Shown: in pieces, positions 1 through 10,262 of the stretch
Numbering within the stretch: the first letter of the stretch is position 1
Layout: each line of letters begins with the position of its first letter
Source of the DNA: Anomaloglossus baeobatrachus
Taxonomy: Eukaryota; Chordata; Amphibia; Anura; Aromobatidae
NCBI RefSeq assembly: GCF_048569485.1
Contig: NC_134355.1
Span: 663,825,979 to 663,889,978 of the forward strand
Direction of reading: 5' to 3'
DNA length: 64,000 nucleotides
Notes under the pieces: model-generated
Database searches by the model: none
The model's input: only the letters and a program-made list of their open reading frames with translations
What the model was told of the DNA's origin: nothing
Program-made: the position numbers and the translations under genes

Positions 1-131
1 AACATGTTGATCCAGAGGAAGGCAAAAAAACCCCAATGTGGCAAACAAGTTCCAATGGGGAAAAAATTTCCTTCCTGACTCCACATCCGGCAATCAGACT
101 AGTTCCCTGGATCAATACCCTGTCATAAAAT

Positions 132-3047
132 CTAATATACATAACTGGTAATATTACATTTTTCAAGAAAGGCATCCAGGCTCTGCTTAAATGTCAGTAG
201 TGAATCACTCATTACAACATCATGCGGCAGAGAGTTCCATAGTCTCACTGCTCGTACAGTAAAGAATCCTCGTCTGTGATTATGATTAAACCTTCTTTCC
301 TCAAGACGTAGCGGATGCCCCCGTGTTCCAGTCGCAGGCCTAGGTGTAAAAAGATCTTTGGAAAGGTCTCTGTACTGTCCCCTCATATATTTATACATTG
401 TGATTAGATCCCCCCTAAGCCTTCGTTTTTCCAGACTAAATAACCCCAAGTTTAATAACCTGTGTTGGTATTGCAGCCCACCCATTCCTCTAATAATCTT
501 GGTCGCTCTTCTCTGCACCCTCTCCAGTTCAGCTATGTCCTTCTTATATATCGGTGACCAGAATTGTACACAGTATTCTAAGTGCGGTCGCACTAGTGAC
601 TTGTACAGAGGTAGAACTATATTTTTTTCATGAACACTTATACCTCTTGTAATACATCCCACTATTTTATTAGCCCTGACAGCAGCTGCCTGACACTGTC
701 CACTAAAGTGAAGTTTACCATCCACCCATACACCCAAGTCTTTTTCTGTGTCTGTTTTACCCAATGTTCTACAATTAAGTACATAATCATAAATGTTATT
801 TCCTCTACCCAAGTGCATGACCTTACATTTATCTAAATTAAACTTCAATTGCCACTTCTCAGCCCAATCCTCCAATTTACATAAATCTCCCTGTAATATA
901 AAATTATCCTCCTCTGTATTGATTACCCTGCAGAGTTTAGTATCATCTGCAAATATTGAAATGCTACTCCGCAAAAGAAGCGGGCCCAATACTGACCCCT
1001 GTGGTACCCCACTATGAACTGAGACCCAGTCCGAGTACGTACCATTAATAACCACTTTTTGTTTCCTATCACTGAGCCAGTTTTTAACCCAGTTACACAT
1101 ATTTTCCCCTATCCCCATTATTCTCATTTTATGTACCAACCTTTTGTGTGGCACCGTGTCAAAAGCTTTTGAAAAGTCCATATACACAACATCCACTGCA
1201 TTTCCCTGGTCCAGACTTGAACTTACCTCTTCATAGAAGCTGATCAAATTAGTTTGACAGGATCGATCCCTCATAAACCCATGTTGATACTCTGTCATAA
1301 GGTTATTTTTCTTGAGATACTCCAGTAAAGCATCTCTCAAGAACCCCTCAAGGATTTTACCAACCGTAGAGGTTAAACTTACCGGCCTATAATTTCCCGG
1401 CTCAGTTTTTGTCGCCTTTTTGAATATTGGCACCACATTTGCTATGCGCCAGTCCTGCGGTACCGACCCTGTTATTAAGGAATCTGAGAAGATTAAAAAT
1501 AATGGTCTATCTATCACAGAACTCAATTCCTGTAGTACTCTGGGGTGTATGCCATCCGGGCCCGGAGATTTGTCAACCTTAGTGATTTCGAGGCGGCGGC
1601 GTACTTCCTGCTGGGTTAGGCAGGTAATATTCAAGGGTGAATTTATGGTATCACTGGTCATGTCATCTGCCATGGCATTTTCTTGCATAAAAACCGTAGA
1701 AAAAAAGTCATTCAGCAGGTTGGCTTTACTCTCATCCCCTTCCACCATTTCACCAAGACTATTTTTAAGGGGGCCAACACTATCACTTTTCAGTTTTTTA
1801 CTGTTTATGTAGTTAAAGAATATTTTAGGATTATTTTTACTTTCTCTCGCAATGAGTCTCTCTGTCTCAAACTTAGCTAACTTAATTTGCTTATTACATA
1901 TTTTATTTAATTTTCTATAATTATATAATGCCTCATCACTACCTACCCTCTTTAATTCTTTTAAGGCTTTCTGTTTTTCTTTTATTGCTTCCCTTACAGC
2001 TCTATTTAGCCATAGGGGTTTCCTCCTATTTCTAGCATGTTTGTTCCCATAGGGTATATTTTCTGCACAAGCCCTATTCAGGATGCTCATAAAAGTCTCC
2101 CATTTGCTTTGTGTACTTTTATTACTTAGTACATCATCCCAGTTTATTGCACTAAGATCATCTCTCAACCGTTTAAAATTTGCTTTCCTGAAGTTTAGTG
2201 TCCTTGTAGCCCCTCTACTAGACATCTTACTAAAGAATACATGAAAACTTATTATTTTGTGATCATTTTTCCCCAAGTAACCCCCAACTTGTATATTTGA
2301 TATGCGGTCTGGCCTATTGGTTAGTACAAGGTCTAGTATTGCTCCCCCTCTTGTGGGGTCCTGTACCATTTGTGAAAGGTAATTATCTTTCATTGTTATC
2401 AAAAATCTATTTCCTTTGCTGGAACTGCAAGTTTCTGTTCCCCAATTTATATCAGGATAGTTAAAGTCCCCCATAATAATTACCTCTCCGAGACTCGCTG
2501 CTTTATCAATTTGCTTTATGAGGAGATTCTCTACCTCTTCCATAATATTCGGCGTTTTATAACACACCCCTATCAGTATTTTATTATTCATTCTACCCCC
2601 CCTTATCTCCACCCATAGGGACTCTACATTCTCAGTACCCTCACATATGTTGTCACGCAGGATGGGTTTTAAGGATGATTTTACATATAGACACACACCT
2701 CCCCCTCGCTTATTTGTACGGTCATTCCTGAATAGGCTATAACCCTGTAAATTAACAGCCCAGTCATAGCTCTCATCCAGCCATGTCTCTGATATCCCCA
2801 CTATATCATAATTTTCTTCCAACAATATTAATTCTAATTCCTCCACCTTATTTGTGAGGCTTCGGGCATTAGTGTACACGCACGTTACGTATGACTCTGT
2901 ACCTCTATTCCTGCTTACTGTATTAACTGTCCTAACCCTTCCCCCCGTACCACCCCCAATTTCATTACTTATGCCCTGGTCACTATCTGCACTACATTCC
3001 CCTTCTATAAAGTGAATACCCTCGCCCCCCATTCCTAGTTTAAACAC
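132..3047 (-). CDS. LINE ORF2: endonuclease-reverse transcriptase
   Basis: 971 residues with no internal stop. Apurinic-like endonuclease domain at about residues 55-285: visible blocks are TNARSL, the catalytic ETWLDE, GDFNYPDINWG and the NDHKIISF end block. Reverse transcriptase at about residues 480-760: KSPGPDGIHPRVL, RPVSLTSTVGKILE, MDFSKAFDTVPH, GVPQGSVLGPLL and the catalytic FADDTKL near residue 700. The C-terminal CR1-type block runs from RPHLEYCVQFWSP to SLEKRRLRGDLITMYKYM. The stretch that normally reads LFxxYINDL between GPLL and FADD is absent: GPLL passes almost directly to SISIFADD, an in-frame loss of roughly 14 residues near position 965-985. The enzyme is probably dead although its frame stays open. 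The chosen start overlaps the end of ORF1, as in relatives. Confidence 0.93.
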   Translation of the reverse strand: MFKLGMGGEGIHFIEGECSADSDQGISNEIGGGTGGRVRTVNTVSRNRGTESYVTCVYTNARSLTNKVEELELILLEENYDIVGISETWLDESYDWAVNLQGYSLFRNDRTNKRGGGVCLYVKSSLKPILRDNICEGTENVESLWVEIRGGRMNNKILIGVCYKTPNIMEEVENLLIKQIDKAASLGEVIIMGDFNYPDINWGTETCSSSKGNRFLITMKDNYLSQMVQDPTRGGAILDLVLTNRPDRISNIQVGGYLGKNDHKIISFHVFFSKMSSRGATRTLNFRKANFKRLRDDLSAINWDDVLSNKSTQSKWETFMSILNRACAENIPYGNKHARNRRKPLWLNRAVREAIKEKQKALKELKRVGSDEALYNYRKLNKICNKQIKLAKFETERLIARESKNNPKIFFNYINSKKLKSDSVGPLKNSLGEMVEGDESKANLLNDFFSTVFMQENAMADDMTSDTINSPLNITCLTQQEVRRRLEITKVDKSPGPDGIHPRVLQELSSVIDRPLFLIFSDSLITGSVPQDWRIANVVPIFKKATKTEPGNYRPVSLTSTVGKILEGFLRDALLEYLKKNNLMTEYQHGFMRDRSCQTNLISFYEEVSSSLDQGNAVDVVYMDFSKAFDTVPHKRLVHKMRIMGIGENMCNWVKNWLSDRKQKVVINGTYSDWVSVHSGVPQGSVLGPLLLRSSISIFADDTKLCRVINTEEDNFILQGDLCKLEDWAEKWQLKFNLDKCKVMHLGRGNNIYDYVLNCRTLGKTDTEKDLGVWVDGKLHFSGQCQAAAVRANKIVGCITRGISVHEKNIVLPLYKSLVRPHLEYCVQFWSPIYKKDIAELERVQRRATKIIRGMGGLQYQHRLLNLGLFSLEKRRLRGDLITMYKYMRGQYRDLSKDLFTPRPATGTRGHPLRLEERRFNHNHRRGFFTVRAVRLWNSLPHDVVMSDSLLTFKQSLDAFLEKCNITSYVY

Positions 3048-4018
3048 TCCTCCAACCTTCTAGCCATTTTCTGCCCCAGCAGAGCTGCACCTTCCCCATT
3101 AAGATGCAGCCCATCCCTAGCATAGAATCTGTAGCCAACTGAAAAGTTGGCCCAATTCTCCAGGAACCCAAAACCCTCTTTCCTACACCAATTCCTGAGC
3201 CACCTGTTAACCTCCCTGATCTCTCTTTGCCTCTCTGGTGTGGCTCGTGGCACAGGTAGTATTTCCGAAAATACCACCTTTGAGGTCCATGCTTTAAGCT
3301 TACAACCTAATTCCCTGAAATCATCTTTAAGGACCTTCCACCTACCTCTAACTTTGTCATTTGTGCCAATGTGTACAATGACCGCTGGGTCCTCCCCAGC
3401 CCCTCCCAGTAATCTGTCAACCCGATCAGCGATGTGCCGAACTCAAGCGCCAGGAAGACAACACACTGTTCGGCGATCCCTGTCTTTGTGACAGATTGCC
3501 CTATCTGTCTCCCTAATAATTGAGTCCCCCACTACCAGTACCTGTCTTGCCTGCCCTGCACTCCTATTCCCCCCCTTACTGGAGCAGACACTCCTCTGGC
3601 GTTCAGAGGTCATGCCTTGCTGCAGCAATGCTACCCCTGTAATGACATCCCCCTCATCTGCCAAGTTTGCAAACCTATTGGGGTGTGTCAGTTCATGACT
3701 AGCCTTCCTAGCACTTTTCCCTTTACCCCCCTTTCTAACTGTCACCCAGCTACCTACCTCACCGTCCTGCCGCTCCCTACTATGATCCTCCCCCACATCT
3801 GACCCAGCAAGCTGCTGCTCAGTGAGCAGCACACTCCTTTCCATATTGCTAATGCATCTCAGAGTTGCCAGCTGCTCATTTAGATCCAGTATCTGGGCTT
3901 CCAAATGTGCAACTTGCTCACATCTCGAACAACAGTATGCACCCTCGAACGGCTTTTCAAGGACTGCATACATGAGACAAGATGTACACTGGATCGCATT
4001 AGCAATAGTGGAGCACAT
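3035..4018 (-). pseudogene. LINE ORF1: Cys-rich finger, coiled coil and SGNH esterase, one internal stop
   Basis: About 327 codons in one frame, interrupted once by TGA at 3443-3445. The N-terminus has paired cysteines (CTSC, then CCSRCE) followed by a short coiled coil (HLEAQILDLNEQLATL). The C-terminal half is an SGNH-hydrolase (esterase) domain: block I VVGDSII before the stop, block III HIGTND and block V DGLHLNGEG after it. CR1 and fish L2 ORF1 proteins are known to carry this finger-plus-esterase layout; they bind element RNA, and the esterase's role is unsettled. All three catalytic blocks survive, so the stop is the only obvious defect. Confidence 0.88.
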
Positions 4019-4171
4019 TTTCTAATGGGGATAGCACTAAACAAATGTTAAGTAATTAAACAACTAAATACAAACAATTCTACTCACACTTACTTTTGCT
4101 CAGACTTTGCTCACTTACGGTCACAATGAAGAAGACAGGCTAAAATTCGCGCGAACCGCTAGGCGCGCGGT

Positions 4172-4935
4172 TTTCAGAAGTCTTCCTTCCGGCTGTAACG
4201 GCCAAAACCCGGTTCTCCTTGAGCTCGCGGTGACTCTTCACTTATCCCAGAAGGCACTGGGAATATGCAAATTATCCTCGCAAGACTCCTTCCCTGGCTT
4301 TCAGAAGTCTTCCTTCCGGCTGTAACGGCCAAAACCCGGTTCTCCTTGAGCTCGCGGTGACTCTTCACTTATCCCAGAAGGCACTGGGAATATGCAAATT
4401 ATCCTCGAAAGACTCCTTCCCTGGCTTTCAGAAGTCTTCCTTCCGGCTGTAACGGCCAAAACCCGGTTCTCCTTGAGCTCGCGGTGACTCTTCACTTATC
4501 CCAGAAGGAACTGGGAATATGCAAATTATCCTCGCAAGACTCCTTCCCTGGCTTTCAGAAGTCTTCCTTCCGGCTGTAACGGCCAAAACCCGGTTCTCCT
4601 TGAGCTCGCGGTGACTCTTCACTTATCCCAGAAGGCACTGGGAATATGCAAATTATCCTCGCAAGACTCCTTCCCTGGCTTTCAGAAGTCTTCCTTCCAG
4701 CCGTAACGGCCAAAACCCGGTTCTCCTTGAGCTCGCGGTGACTCTTCACTTATCCCAGAAGGCACTGGGAATATGCAAATTATCCTCGCAAGACTCCTTC
4801 CCTGGCTTTCAGAAGTCTTCCTTCCGGCTGTAACGGCCAAAACCCGGTTCTCCTTGAGCTCGCGGTGACTCTTCACTTATCCCAGAAGGAACTGGGAATA
4901 TGCAAATTATCCTCGCAAGACTCCTTCCCTGGCTT
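4172..4935 (-). repeat. Six 127-bp tandem monomers, LINE 5' promoter-like array
   Basis: Units start near 4172, 4299, 4426, 4553, 4680 and 4807 and are almost identical (a few substitutions, such as GGCACTGGG versus GGAACTGGG). They sit directly 5' of the minus-strand LINE. Tandem 5' monomers acting as promoters are known from mouse L1. That this array drives this LINE is inference from position and motif content. Each unit gives a short open frame that is an artefact of the repeat. Confidence 0.85.
4244..4272 (+). promoter_or_regulatory. ZNF143/STAF-like site plus octamer, repeated in every monomer
   Basis: In the first monomer ATCCCAGAAGGCACTGGG (4244-4261) matches the published STAF/ZNF143 consensus at about 15 of 18 positions. 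It is followed after three bases by a perfect octamer ATGCAAAT (4265-4272). The pair recurs every 127 bp. STAF plus octamer is the layout of vertebrate snRNA distal enhancer elements. Function here is inferred. Confidence 0.55.
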
Positions 4936-6161
4936 AGGTCAGAGAGATAAAGTTGTGGAGAAAAGTAAAGCAAGGTTAGGTTATAAAAAAATAGCTCATG
5001 TTCTGAGCATCTCACAGAGCATTGATCAATCCATCATCCAAAAATGAAAGGAGTGTGGCCCAATTGCAAACGTAGCTAGACATGATTGTCCACCTAAAAT
5101 GACAAACCAAAGAAGCAGAGCATTAATTAGAGAAGCAGCCTATGGTCACTCTGAAGGAGCTGCAAAAGATCCATAGCTCAGGAGTCAGGAGAGAGAATCT
5201 TTTCACAGGCCAACTATTAGTGGTTTGCCCCACAAATAGTCTACAAATCTGGCCCTTATGGAAGAGTGGCAGGTAGAAGGCCATTTTTGAAAGTAAACCA
5301 CAAGGAGTCCCATTTGCAGATTGCAAAAAGCCATATAGGGGACATAGTGGGCACGGGGAAGATGGTGCTTTGGTCAAATGCGAACAAAGTAGACCTTTCT
5401 GGGCCAAGTACAAACATTATGTGTGATGGAAGACTAACACTGCATATTACTCTGAAAACACTATCCCCACCATATATGGTAGTGGCAGGATCATGCTGTA
5501 TGGAGGCTTTTCTTCAGCAGGGGCAGGGAAGCAGGGCAGAGTTCATGAAATTATGGTGGGACCTAACACAGGGCAGTGGTGGAGGAAAACCATTGAGAAT
5601 ATGTGAAAAGACTTGAAAAGTTGTATTCACAGATGCCTCCGTTCAATCTAACTGAGTTATGCCGGCGTCACACGGGACGATAAATCGTGCGATCGCATAA
5701 GCGATCGCACCCGCCCCCGTCGTTTGTACGTCACGGGCAATTTGTCGTTTACCCCTGTCACACGTACTTACCTGCTGGACGACCTCACTGTGGGTGGCGA
5801 ACATCCTCTTCCTGAAGGGGGAGGGACGTTTGGCGTCACAGCGACGTCACACAGCCGCTGGCCAATAGAAGCGGAGGGGCGGAGATGGGCGGGACGTAAC
5901 ATCCCGCCCACCTCCTTCCTTCTGCAATGCTGGCGGGACGCAGGTAAGCTGTGTTCATCGTTACAGAGGTGTCACACGGAGCGATGTGTGCTGCCACGGG
6001 AACGATGAAGAATCGGAGCACAGAAGGAGGACCGACATTTTGAAAATGAACGACGTGTCAACAAGCAACAATAAGGTGAGTATTTTTGCTTGTTCACAGT
6101 CGTTCGGAGGTGTCACACGCTACGATATGTCTAACGATGCCGGATGTGCGTCCCTAACGAC

Positions 6162-8622
6162 TAGTGATGAGCGAATACCAAAAAGCTCGGGTGCTTGAGG
6201 CTCGGGCCGAGCATCCCAAGATACTCGTGTACTCGGCCCGAGCACCGAGCCCAATGTTATCCTATGGGAGACCCGAGTATTTTTATGAAATAACCCCCGG
6301 CAGCATGTAGAAACCTTAAAAATGTCACAAAAGTCTTAGAAGAGTGCTCAAATGACATGGAAACAGCATGGGTAAGACCCCTTGAAGCATTTATCACTCA
6401 AAAGTCACAGCTGTGAACAATTTTGTCCGAGTTTTACGCCATTTTTATGGACTCACCAGAAAACCTTCCAAAATGACACCAAAATGAATTTTCATGGCGG
6501 AAATGTTAAGGGCACATACCCAATAGTGAGATAGAGCTGGTGTATGTTACTTTTTGAGATCACATGAAAGATTTTACGTGAAAACATTGTGTGGCACTCC
6601 GATGTCCAAAACGCACGTTTTGTGCTTTTTACTAGCGATGTCGGTCATTTTTTTTTTTCATTCTATCTCCCTCAATCCATCGGTCGGTCTCTCTGTCTGT
6701 CTGTCGGTCTCTCTCTGTCTTGTTTGTCCCCCTCTCACAGTCTGTCGGTCAGTCTCCCCCCTCTCTCATACTTACCGTTCCCCGATCACTGCCGCGGCGC
6801 TGCACAGCTGTTCACTAAACTCCGGCGGCTTTTCCTCTTTTGAAAAAGCCGGCCGCTCATTAAACAATCTCGTATTCCCTGCTTTCCTGCTTTTTGGCGC
6901 CTATGATTGGTTGCAGTGAGACACACCCCCACGCTGAGTGACAGGTGTCTCACTGCACCCAATCACAGCAGCCGGTGGGCGTGTGTATTCTGTGCAGTGA
7001 AATAAATAATTAAATAATTAAAAAAAACGCCGTGCGGTCCCCCCAATTTTAATACCAGCCAGATAAAGCCATACGGCTGAAGGCTGGTATTCTCAGGATG
7101 GGGAGCTCCACGTTATGGGGAGCCCCCCAGCCTAACAATATCAGTCAGCAGCCGCCCAGAATTGCCGCATACATTAGATGCGACAGTTCTGGGACTGTAC
7201 CCGGCTCTTCTCGATTTGCCCTGGTGCTTTGGCAAATCGGGGTAATAAGGCGTTATTGGCAGCCCATAGCTGCCATTAAATCCTAGATTAATCATGTCAG
7301 GCGTCTCCCTGAGATTCCTTCCATGATTAATCTGTAAATTACAGTAAATAAACACTCACACCCGAAAAAATCCTTTATTAGAAATAAAAAACACAAACCA
7401 ATTCCCTCTTAACCAATTTAATATGCCCCAAAAAGCCCTCCATGTCCGGCGTAATCCACGGACCTCCAGCGTCGCTTCCAGCTCTGCTGCATGGAGGTGA
7501 CAGGAGCTGCAGCAGACACCGCCGCTCCTGTCACCTCCACGCAGCTAATGAAGACAGCCACGCGATCAGCTGAGCTGTCACTAAGCTTATCCGCGGCCAC
7601 CGCTGGATCCAGCGGTGGCCGTGAGTTACCTGACTGACAGCAGCTGATCGCGCTACTCACCTCAGTTGCTGCGTGGAGCTGACAGGAGCGGCGGTGTCTT
7701 CTGCAGCTCCTGTCACCTCCATGCAGTAGAGCTGGAAGCGACGCTGGAGGTCCGTGGATTACGCCGGACATGGAGGGCTTTTTGGGGCTTATTAAATTGG
7801 TTATGAGGGAATTGGTTTGTGTTTTTTATTTCTAATAAAGGAATTTTCGGGTGTGTGTGTTTATTTACTGTCACTTACAGATTAATCATGGAAGGTTTCT
7901 CGGGGAGACGCCTGACATGATTAATCTAGGACTTATTGGCAGCTATGGGCTGCCATTAACTGCTTATTAGCCCGATTTGCCAACGCATCAGGGCAAATCG
8001 GGAAGAGCCGGGTACAGTCCCAGAACTGTCGCATCTAATGTATGCGGCAATTCTGGGCGGCTGCTGACTGATATTGTTAGGCTGGGGGGCTCCCCATAAC
8101 ATGGGGCTCCCCATCCTGAGAATACCAGCCTTCAGCCGTATGGCTTTATCTGGCTGGTATTAAAATTGGGGGGACCACACGCCGGTTTCTTTAATTAGTT
8201 ATTTCACTGCACAGTATAGACACGCCCACCGGCTGCTGTGATTGGTTGCAGTGAGACACCTGTCACTCAGCGTTGGGGCGTGTCTCACTGCAACCAATCA
8301 TAGGCGCCTGTGGGCGAGGAAAGCAGGGAATACGAGATGGCTGTGTGCAGAGCACAGCGCGCCCGCCGGTATAAAGGCTCGGTCACGCTGTGCGGGCCGG
8401 CCAATCACTGCAATTCCACAACTAACAGGGCTGTGGCATTGCAGTGGTCTGCCAGCCAATCCCTGCATGAGAGCTGGCTCTCAAAAGAGCGCCAACATGC
8501 AGGGATGAAGACCACGAGTACAGCACGAGTATCTCAAAATTACTCGGTACCTGCCGAGTAGCCCGAGTACAGTGATACTCGTGCGAGTACCGAGTAGTGA
8601 CAAGCGTACTCGCTCATCACTA
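6162..8622. mobile_element. Non-autonomous hAT element with a large palindromic core
   Basis: Ends read TAGTGATGAGCGA... and its inverse, fitting the hAT terminal pattern YARNG. An exact 8-bp duplication CTAACGAC lies at 6154-6161 and 8623-8630. Length is 2,461 bp. No transposase; mobilised in trans if at all. It lies inside the MITE at 5660-8680, so it is the younger insertion. A pyrimidine-rich stretch with (TCTG)n lies at 6660-6770. Confidence 0.88.
6868..8338. repeat. 1.47-kb imperfect palindrome (fold-back)
   Basis: Two arms of about 735 bp in inverted orientation meet at a perfect 26-bp palindrome (7595-7620, centre GGATCC). Checkable pairs include CGTATTCCCTGCTTTCCTG (6870 region) with its inverse near 8318-8335, the CCAGCCAGATAAAGCCATA segment at 7060 with its inverse near 8145, and CCTCCATGTCCGGCGTAATC near 7440 with its inverse near 7760. 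The arms have diverged only slightly. Confidence 0.9.
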
Positions 8623-8950
8623 CTAACGACGTGACCCAGACGACATATCGCCCGATAAATCGTACCGTGTGATGCCGGCATTAGAGTTATTTGGCAAAGA
8701 ATATTGGGCAAAAATTTCAGCCTCTAGATGTTCAAATTTGGCAGAGCCATACCCCAAAAAATATGCAGCAGTAATTGCACTGAAAGGTCGTCCTGCAAAA
8801 TATTGACTCAGGGGGCTGAATACAAATGCACATCTCAATATTCAGATTTATATTTTTGAAATATTTAGAAAACCATGTATCATTTCCTTTGTGAGTGTAA
8901 CGGGAAAAAATGTGGAAAAGTTCACAGTGTATGAAAACGTTTTACTATAT

Positions 8951-9980
8951 AAATTAAGCTATTTTTATAACCTCATAACCTTTCGTAGATAGTTTATTAT
9001 ATATACTTTCAGTAGTATCAGAGCATTACAAACTCACTAATGGGCTGGGAGTTATATATGCTCTAAATATGAGAACATTATACTTTGTTGACATCCAGCC
9101 CATACCCCCTGGGTTTCTGACTAGTGAGCAGAGGGTCCACTATATTAGTGATGGCCACCCTCCAATGTCCCTACCCCAGCCCAGTCCCAGTGAGAGGACA
9201 ACTAACTGTGCATGGTGGTGAATTGTGGTAGTTTACCGGTGATGACCTCCTCCGTATCCGAGATGAATACTGCACCTCGGGTGAGGTGCAGTACCCTGTG
9301 GCGCCTTAGGCCGCAGGGGCGCCACATTCACGCTGTATGAATACTTTATACTATATTAATTTGGTTCTTTTCATAGCCTCATATTCTTTTGTAGTTTATT
9401 ATGTATACTTTCAGTAGTATCAGAGCATTACAAACTCACTAATGGGCTGGGAGTTATATATGCTCTAAATATAAGAACATTATACTTTGTGGACATTACT
9501 ATGATGAATGGAAGCCAATATTTGCTTTCCATGTAAACATTGTCTGACGCTTCACCTTTCCTCTACCCAAAACTGTTGTGACCTCACAGATAATTCATGT
9601 CACCTCTCCACTGGAACAGAATCCTGGCTCACCTTTTACCTGTTAATTTTTACATTATTACTTCATTTGCTTTCCACCTATCAGCATTATCCTACAGACC
9701 TCCACCCTCCTCACATCTGCCCCAGATATTACTGTTTAGTTTTAATTAGCTGTCATTTACTATATAAATGAAAAATACAAGGTCCTACAACAAAGAGACA
9801 AAAAATAAAAATAAATTATAATATTTTAAAAACATATTTTTCTTTAGATTGTAAATACCTATGTAGTATTGCATGTTAAGATGAGTGGATCGGTTCTTGG
9901 AGGATTGACTTTGAATTCAGCAAAAACTAAATTATAAATTTATTGATTATGACGCTTTGTTAAACTGTTTGCTATAGGGA
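8951..9980. repeat. Duplicated non-coding module with an LTR fragment
   Basis: The stretch with TTTCAGTAGTATCAGAGC and ACTCACTAATGGGC occurs here twice (about 8990-9085 and 9395-9500) and again at 37640-37740. Between the two local copies, 9094-9326 matches the right end of the solo LTR at 36354-37572 and ends in the same CGCCACA|TTCA junction. 9498-9790 resembles 34740-35060 and 37745-38030. No coding signal. Confidence 0.75.
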
Positions 9981-10262
9981 CTTTACTAGGGACATTTTAA
10001 GAAAAAATGCTGATGAGCAGAGATGAACGATCCTTTTAAAATTCGGTTCTCTGAGCCTTACCGGAAAAAAAACTATATTCGCCGAACGGTTTTCCAAACT
10101 GAACTTCCAACCATTTAGAGCCTTTTCGAATCCCGTTGAATTCAATAGAATTCCAAATGTAAGGCAGAGAAAACACCTTTAGGGGAGTCGGAAATCTTCC
10201 AAAACAGCAAAAATACATACAAACCACTGTTTTGGCATAGCCATTAGCTTCCTAGATTATTG
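9981..10262. other. Unassigned sequence
   Basis: AT-rich spacer with a fragment (about 10015-10090) that looks like a diverged hAT-type end. I see no gene or clear repeat boundary. Confidence 0.4.

Larger units (their letters stand above)
1..4140 (-). mobile_element. CR1/L2-clade LINE, nearly full length, 3' end runs out of the window
   Basis: Non-LTR retrotransposon read from about 4140 down to 1. Parts in order: short 5' leader, ORF1 (3035-4018), ORF2 (132-3047, overlapping ORF1 by 13 nt in another frame), then a 3' UTR. The last 130 bp contain the motif GCCTTCCTCTGGATCAACA (minus strand), which is typical of CR1/L2 3' tails. The tail repeat is not in the window, so the element continues to the left. 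Upstream of the leader are six tandem 127-bp units (4172-4935), and immediately beyond them Tc1 sequence begins. The LINE therefore probably inserted into that Tc1 copy. Known for the family: target-primed reverse transcription of its own RNA. One stop in ORF1 and one missing segment in the RT make this copy inactive but rather young. Confidence 0.93.
5660..8680. mobile_element. Harbinger-type MITE (interrupted), TTA target duplication
   Basis: Terminal inverted repeats begin TGCCGGC(G/A)TCACACGG and continue for roughly 28 bp. TTA flanks both ends (5657-5659 and 8681-8683), and removing the element restores the Tc1 sequence. Without its own insert it is about 550 bp (5660-6161 plus 8631-8680). 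It has no ORF. The body holds a CCAAT box, GC boxes and GACGTCAC motifs that recur in the other MITEs here (see findings). Confidence 0.85.
4936..8950 (+). mobile_element. Tc1/mariner copy A, 5' truncated and split by a nested insertion
   Basis: Degraded Tc1-like transposon. 4936-5656 carries the transposase middle (the Tc1 signature CAACTATTAGT and the block around TGGTCAAATGCGAAC can be followed). 8684-8950 carries the transposase 3' end and terminal region (GACTCAGGGGGCTGAATACA, then GTTCACAGTGTATGAA). The two parts rejoin at a TTA duplicated around the insert. The left end is cut off by the LINE at 4935. The reading frame is badly broken, with an internal deletion after about 5530. Confidence 0.85.

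Noticed and set aside
4172-4935. CRISPR-like array
   Set aside because: Units are identical over the full 127 bp with no unique spacers, and the genome is clearly vertebrate.
5724-6198. A CpG-island promoter of a host gene
   Set aside because: GC boxes and CCAAT belong to a MITE body with terminal repeats and TTA duplication; no gene follows.
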